A DNA stretch of 64,000 bases. It comes from Trichobilharzia szidati (Eukaryota > Platyhelminthes > Trematoda > Strigeidida > Schistosomatidae). This document shows positions 60,289 through 64,000 of this stretch, piece by piece. Location of the stretch: the NCBI GenBank assembly GCA_944472155.2, contig OX235273.1:82144793-82208792 (forward strand), given 5' to 3'. A program made the translations under genes and the position numbers. A model generated the notes under the pieces. The model did not search any database. It had not been told where the DNA came from and saw only the letters and a program-made list of their open reading frames with translations. Every line of letters begins with the position of its first letter. The first letter of the stretch is position 1.

Positions 60289-60575
60289 TGTATGATAAAC
60301 AGCCAATCAATATTATGTGACCTTTTTTGTCGCGATTATTGGTCGATTTATTGTAACTCTCACCACGTGATGACCTTGAATGTTCTTTTTTGTCTGTCAC
60401 TTTACTTGTATATACATGTAATTAACTGACTGTTCATTTTGTCCGTACCTTCAATGCTGTCCGAAACAGATAAAGTTAAAGTCAAGTTATTCTGTTTTAA
60501 CTATTGCTAAGCCCAGACTCTGTGTTGTCAGTATTGAGGGAGGACTAAATCTGTAGGATAAAAAATAATCCTACA
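60289..60575 (+). repeat. Putative 5' LTR of the host-gene-capturing retroelement
   Basis: A 287-bp segment beginning TGTATG and ending CCTACA (TGTA...TACA termini). It has a TATA-like GTATATACAT (60408-60417) and ends in the perfect hairpin TGTAGGAT-8 bases-ATCCTACA (60552-60575). It sits directly before a primer-binding-like site and a long frame. No second copy lies in the window, so the identification rests on termini, position and the sequence just after it. Confidence 0.6.
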
Positions 60576-60577
60576 AA

Positions 60578-60588
60578 GTTTCGGACAG
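60578..60588 (+). promoter_or_regulatory. Self-complementary primer-binding site
   Basis: GTTTCGGACAG, two bases after the LTR, is the exact reverse complement of CTGTCCGAAAC at 60457-60467 inside the LTR; the pairing extends two more bases with one G-U. The LTR partner lies 40-50 bases past the TATA-like box, where transcription would begin. In the Tf1/sushi group of gypsy elements the 5' end of the RNA primes at exactly such a site. The ATG of the long frame follows one base later. Confidence 0.55.
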
Positions 60589-60589
60589 T

Positions 60590-63500
60590 ATGTCAGATGA
60601 AAGTTATGAAACTATGCCGTCGTTAACTCCACAATTAGGAAAGAGTAATGAAGCTGATTTCCTTGGAAGCAACGAGTATGAATCACGCTATATGGTAGAA
60701 TTGGAGCTAGCGAAATTGCGCATAGTCCAAAAAGAGAAGGAAATGGAATTAGAAAGATTACGACAAGGTAGTCGCGAATGTTCTTGTCACAATAAATCGC
60801 CTTACAAACCTTCTACTTCTCATAAAGTCTCTGTATCTCCTAATGATGAGTCCGCCAGAACCATATCTAAGTTTCTGGACATGCTTAAAGCATATCAATA
60901 TTTTAAGTGGAATGCCGATGAACTTGAGTGTTGGATCAATGAAAAATTGCAAACATATACAAATGAGAATTTTAAAGAACTCAGTAATCTTAAGCAAAAA
61001 AAACAGAAACATCAAGAGTTTGAGTTCGAAGTAACAGTTCATGCTGAAACACTCTCAGCTCTAGATTCTACGGGAGAAGAAATGATTGGTCAGGGACACT
61101 ACGCAACAGATATTATCAAAAACCGTCTTGATGAATTGCATGCCCTGTGGGAAAGGCTTATGGCTATTTTCAGAGAAAAATCACGTCTTATTAACCTAAA
61201 GCTTAAATTTGTCCAGTTTTTACGCCAAGTCGACGAAATACTTTTCTGGATACGTGAAAACGAAACTTACGTAACATCAGAGGATTTAGGTCAAGACTTG
61301 GAAGATGTTGAGACACTTCAAAAAGGGTTTAATGAGTTTACAAAAGATCTCGAAAATCAAGAAAGTCGTGTCGAAGACATCTATCAGAAGGCAGATGAAC
61401 TTCTAAAAGAGAAATTTCCTGAGGATGCCCTAGTCATAGAAAGGTTCAGACAGGTCCGCGAAGCTCTAGAACGTCTGAAGGATCTGGTTAGAAAACGACA
61501 AGAAAAGCTCCTGGAAGCCTATGAGATACAGTGCTTCTTTAGAGACACAGATAAAGCTATATCGTGGGTGAATGAAAAGTCTATTCCCTTATCCATTGAG
61601 GACTGTGGTCGTGATCTTGCCTCAGTCCAAGCCTTACAAAGGAAGCACGAAGCATTAGAAAGGGATTTGACTGCCCCAGATGAAAAGATTGTTCGACTTG
61701 GAGATGATGTTAAGGCGCTTGCACAGAAGCATCCTGATTTGCAAGACACTATACAAGGCAAGTATGACGAATTAATCACTGCATGGGATAAGCTGAAAAG
61801 TCAGGCTGTAGATAGGAAAAGTAAACTGGAAAAGTCATTCAAGATGCATCGCCTTTTGGCTGACTGGAGAGACTTGAGTACCTGGATGAATGACATGAAG
61901 ACGTTAATATCGGCGGATGATTTGGCAAAGGATGTAGCTGGTGCAGAAGCCCAAGTAGAACGACATGAGGAATATACCGCTGAGATAAATTCTCGAGCCG
62001 ACAGTTTCGATACATGCATGCAAGAAGGTCAGGCATTACTAAGTGTTGGCCTTCCCTGTAATGGAGACATAGCTGCTAAACTTTCCTCCCTTGAAAGAGA
62101 GAGAGCCTCCCTGATGCAGTTGTGTGAGGAAAGACGTGAAAAGCTAGAACAGTGTATGTGCCTTCAGTATTTTTACCGCGACGCTGGACAGTCGGAATCT
62201 TGGATTGGTAAGCAAGAAGCCCTCTTAGAAATAAATGATGTGGGAGACTCACTCGATTCTGTCGAAGCACTTATAAGGAAACATGAAGACTTCGAAAAGT
62301 CACTTTTAGCACAAGAAGAAAAGATACGACAACTTGATGAATTCGCTGCAAAATTAATCGAGTCAAACCACTATGCGGCTGCACAGGTTCATGAGATTCA
62401 GGAAGGTCTTCAAAGTAGACGAAATGTATTAAAGGAGAAAGCTCAGAACCGCCGTCAGCGTCTTGAAGATTCCCACCGTTACCAAATGTTCGATAGAGAT
62501 GCAGATGAAATGCAGTCGTGGATATCAGGAAAACTTAAAAATGCACTTGATGAAAGTTACAAAGACTCCACGAATTTGCAAACAAAGATGCAGAAGCACC
62601 AGAATTTCGAGGCAGAAATACAAGCGAACCAATCCCGCGTCAAAGATATTAAAAAGACAGGTCAGGATTTGTTAAATGCAAACCACTACAACTCGCCAGA
62701 AATAAAAGTAAAGATTGAACAGTTGGATGAAACTTGGTCTCATCTCGTAAATGCCATGGGAGACAAGAAGAAAAATTTAGATCAAGCAAGTAGTCAACAA
62801 CAGTTCGCTCGTAACGTAGATGTCAAGTTATGGTTGAATTATGTTGAAGCTCAGATAGCCTCAGGGGATGTCGGTAGTGATCTAAACGGTGTGATGAACG
62901 CACAAAAGCTGCACAACTTGCTTGAATCTGATGTAGCTACTCATCGTGAACGTATAGATGCATTCAAAGTCCAGGCTGACACGCTTGCTGCAGAAAGTCA
63001 TCTCGACGCTCCTATTATACAAGAAGAACAAAGACAGTTAGCCCAACGTTACCATGACCTGCAAATCCCTCTAAGTCAACGTCGTGAGAAGTTAAGAGAT
63101 GCCCTTCCCTCGGACACATCTTTGCAGCTTGAATATGGTGACTGTAGTGAGCTGATTAAGTTACTAGTCGATTGTTGTAAAGATTTTAAAGCACATTCGC
63201 TTAATCAAATCGAATCAGAAATGTGGCATCAGTTTGCTGAAAGCTTCACTACTGGCTCAGTAGCCACTCACAAAGATGCCTTCAGGTTATGGGTTAAAGA
63301 TAAGAACCCTGTTGTTGAAAACTACATTGGGTTTATAGAGTCATCCCGTGATCCGTTTGGTGTTCGTGCAAGGGTTGAATCATTTGTCACTGTTGTAAAT
63401 AGATCAGTGTCTAACAAATTCCAGCGACTTGTAAATAATGCTGAAAGGTTGTTAACAAATTTACCATGGCCTTATACATTTGAAAAAGTTAATTTCTTAC

Positions 63501-64000
63501 AGCCAGACCTTACTAATTTGGATGTAGCTAGGTTTGAAACTTCTGGAATTCCCGTTGGAACTAATACTCTTAACTATGATGATGTACGACAAGTTGATGG
63601 ATTTAAAAATGTTTCTTTGGATAATGTACTTAGTGTTTGTTTCAAGGATCCTAAAACAGAATTTCTACGTAATGAAGACAAGCAAATGTACGTGGAACAA
63701 GGTGAAAGTTCCTTTGAATTACAAGTTGGACTTCATGAACTGATGGGATATGGTTCAGGTAAACTGTTTCGGCGTGATTCTTATGGAAAACGAAATTTCC
63801 ACACGAAAACTACTGAATATGTCATAAATGGAGGTCCTGTAAAAGGTTGTTGTGAAGCAGGAGAAACGTATGACAGCAAGTTTTCAAACCTTTCATCTGC
63901 AATAGACAAGTGTCAAGCTGAGTGCGTTGGAATTTATTTATCTAATTTACCTCTTGTTCTGGAGCAGTTCGGTCTGAATACCAACTGTGCTCAAGGCAAT
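60590..64000 (+). CDS. Chimeric retroelement ORF: gag-like leader, alpha-spectrin repeats 1-7, dipeptidyl peptidase III (partial, open at window end)
   Basis: One frame of 1,137 codons without a stop, from the ATG at 60590 to the window edge. Residues 1 to about 85: a gag-like leader with a charged coiled coil (VELELAKLRIVQKEKEMELE). Residues about 100 to 839: seven spectrin repeats starting near 102, 208, 311, 418, 522, 630 and 736, each with the conserved Trp (ELECW, EILFW, KAISW, LSTW, SESW, MQSW, VKLW); they follow the order of the N-terminal repeats of alpha-spectrin (TSEDLGQDLEDVE in 2, GRDLASVQAL in 3, DVAGAEA in 4, DSLDSVEALIRKHEDFEKSL in 5). Residues about 850 to 1137: the catalytic region of dipeptidyl peptidase III, family M49 (MWHQFAESFTTGS, NYIGFIES, NVSLDNVLSV, GLHELMGYGSGKLF, GETYDSKFS, AECVGIYL). 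The second zinc His is Tyr (1054); His1049, Glu1050 and Glu1111 are kept. No introns are visible. The spectrin part could bind cytoskeleton, while peptidase activity is unlikely. Confidence 0.9.
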   Translation, partial: MSDESYETMPSLTPQLGKSNEADFLGSNEYESRYMVELELAKLRIVQKEKEMELERLRQGSRECSCHNKSPYKPSTSHKVSVSPNDESARTISKFLDMLKAYQYFKWNADELECWINEKLQTYTNENFKELSNLKQKKQKHQEFEFEVTVHAETLSALDSTGEEMIGQGHYATDIIKNRLDELHALWERLMAIFREKSRLINLKLKFVQFLRQVDEILFWIRENETYVTSEDLGQDLEDVETLQKGFNEFTKDLENQESRVEDIYQKADELLKEKFPEDALVIERFRQVREALERLKDLVRKRQEKLLEAYEIQCFFRDTDKAISWVNEKSIPLSIEDCGRDLASVQALQRKHEALERDLTAPDEKIVRLGDDVKALAQKHPDLQDTIQGKYDELITAWDKLKSQAVDRKSKLEKSFKMHRLLADWRDLSTWMNDMKTLISADDLAKDVAGAEAQVERHEEYTAEINSRADSFDTCMQEGQALLSVGLPCNGDIAAKLSSLERERASLMQLCEERREKLEQCMCLQYFYRDAGQSESWIGKQEALLEINDVGDSLDSVEALIRKHEDFEKSLLAQEEKIRQLDEFAAKLIESNHYAAAQVHEIQEGLQSRRNVLKEKAQNRRQRLEDSHRYQMFDRDADEMQSWISGKLKNALDESYKDSTNLQTKMQKHQNFEAEIQANQSRVKDIKKTGQDLLNANHYNSPEIKVKIEQLDETWSHLVNAMGDKKKNLDQASSQQQFARNVDVKLWLNYVEAQIASGDVGSDLNGVMNAQKLHNLLESDVATHRERIDAFKVQADTLAAESHLDAPIIQEEQRQLAQRYHDLQIPLSQRREKLRDALPSDTSLQLEYGDCSELIKLLVDCCKDFKAHSLNQIESEMWHQFAESFTTGSVATHKDAFRLWVKDKNPVVENYIGFIESSRDPFGVRARVESFVTVVNRSVSNKFQRLVNNAERLLTNLPWPYTFEKVNFLQPDLTNLDVARFETSGIPVGTNTLNYDDVRQVDGFKNVSLDNVLSVCFKDPKTEFLRNEDKQMYVEQGESSFELQVGLHELMGYGSGKLFRRDSYGKRNFHTKTTEYVINGGPVKGCCEAGETYDSKFSNLSSAIDKCQAECVGIYLSNLPLVLEQFGLNTNCAQGN

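Noticed and set aside
61519..62036. Several minus-strand ORFs of 65-86 codons
   Set aside because: All are antisense to the open spectrin-peptidase frame, whose codon pattern reduces stops on the opposite strand.

Overview
The window is eukaryotic, repeat-dense, AT-rich DNA. The mobile-element set (RTE-clade LINEs with short tetranucleotide tails, CR1-like LINEs, a CHCC-type Ty3/gypsy element of the CsRn1/Boudicca clade, a Penelope-like element, Mutator-like transposases, and a tRNA-derived SINE with a hammerhead-like core) points to a digenean fluke, most likely a schistosome. No bacterial genes, rRNA, CRISPR or functional tRNA genes were seen.

Layout. 1-8372: a minus-strand RTE LINE (1344-6160, imperfect 13-bp target duplication) holding two later insertions, a 5'-truncated RTE on the opposite strand (3616-4604, perfect 13-bp duplication) and a tRNA-headed SINE (2475-2698); then an older RTE relic. 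8373-13959: the only ordinary host gene, the last three coding exons of a p66/GATAD2-like chromatin protein, with RTE and SINE debris in its introns. 14565-23643: RTE relics on either side of a Penelope-like element with two in-frame stops, a SINE with a degenerate hammerhead, another SINE and microsatellites.

23687-53157 is a rearranged block. A repeat of about 5.45 kb occurs as two near-identical direct copies (23687-32475 and 47647-53095). The first copy alone carries a young, internally deleted CsRn1-like LTR element (26966-30293). An inverted repeat with two 2,178-bp arms (37951-40128 and 46853-49030) encloses Mutator-like transposase remnants and a nearly intact CR1-like LINE. Between the blocks lie other DNA-transposon relics.

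53160-64000: a degraded CR1-like LINE, then a second gypsy-type element (57750-60288) cut off inside its RNase H domain by another LTR element (60289 onward).

The outstanding feature is that last element. After an LTR-like segment and a primer-binding-site-like sequence that is complementary to the LTR itself (a Tf1-style self-priming arrangement), one uninterrupted reading frame runs from the ATG at 60590 to the window edge (1,137 codons, still open). It encodes a short gag-like coiled-coil leader, then the first seven repeats of alpha-spectrin, then the catalytic half of dipeptidyl peptidase III. It looks like an LTR retroelement that has captured and fused two unrelated host mRNAs. The peptidase zinc motif reads HELMGY instead of HELLGH, so the enzyme part is probably inactive.
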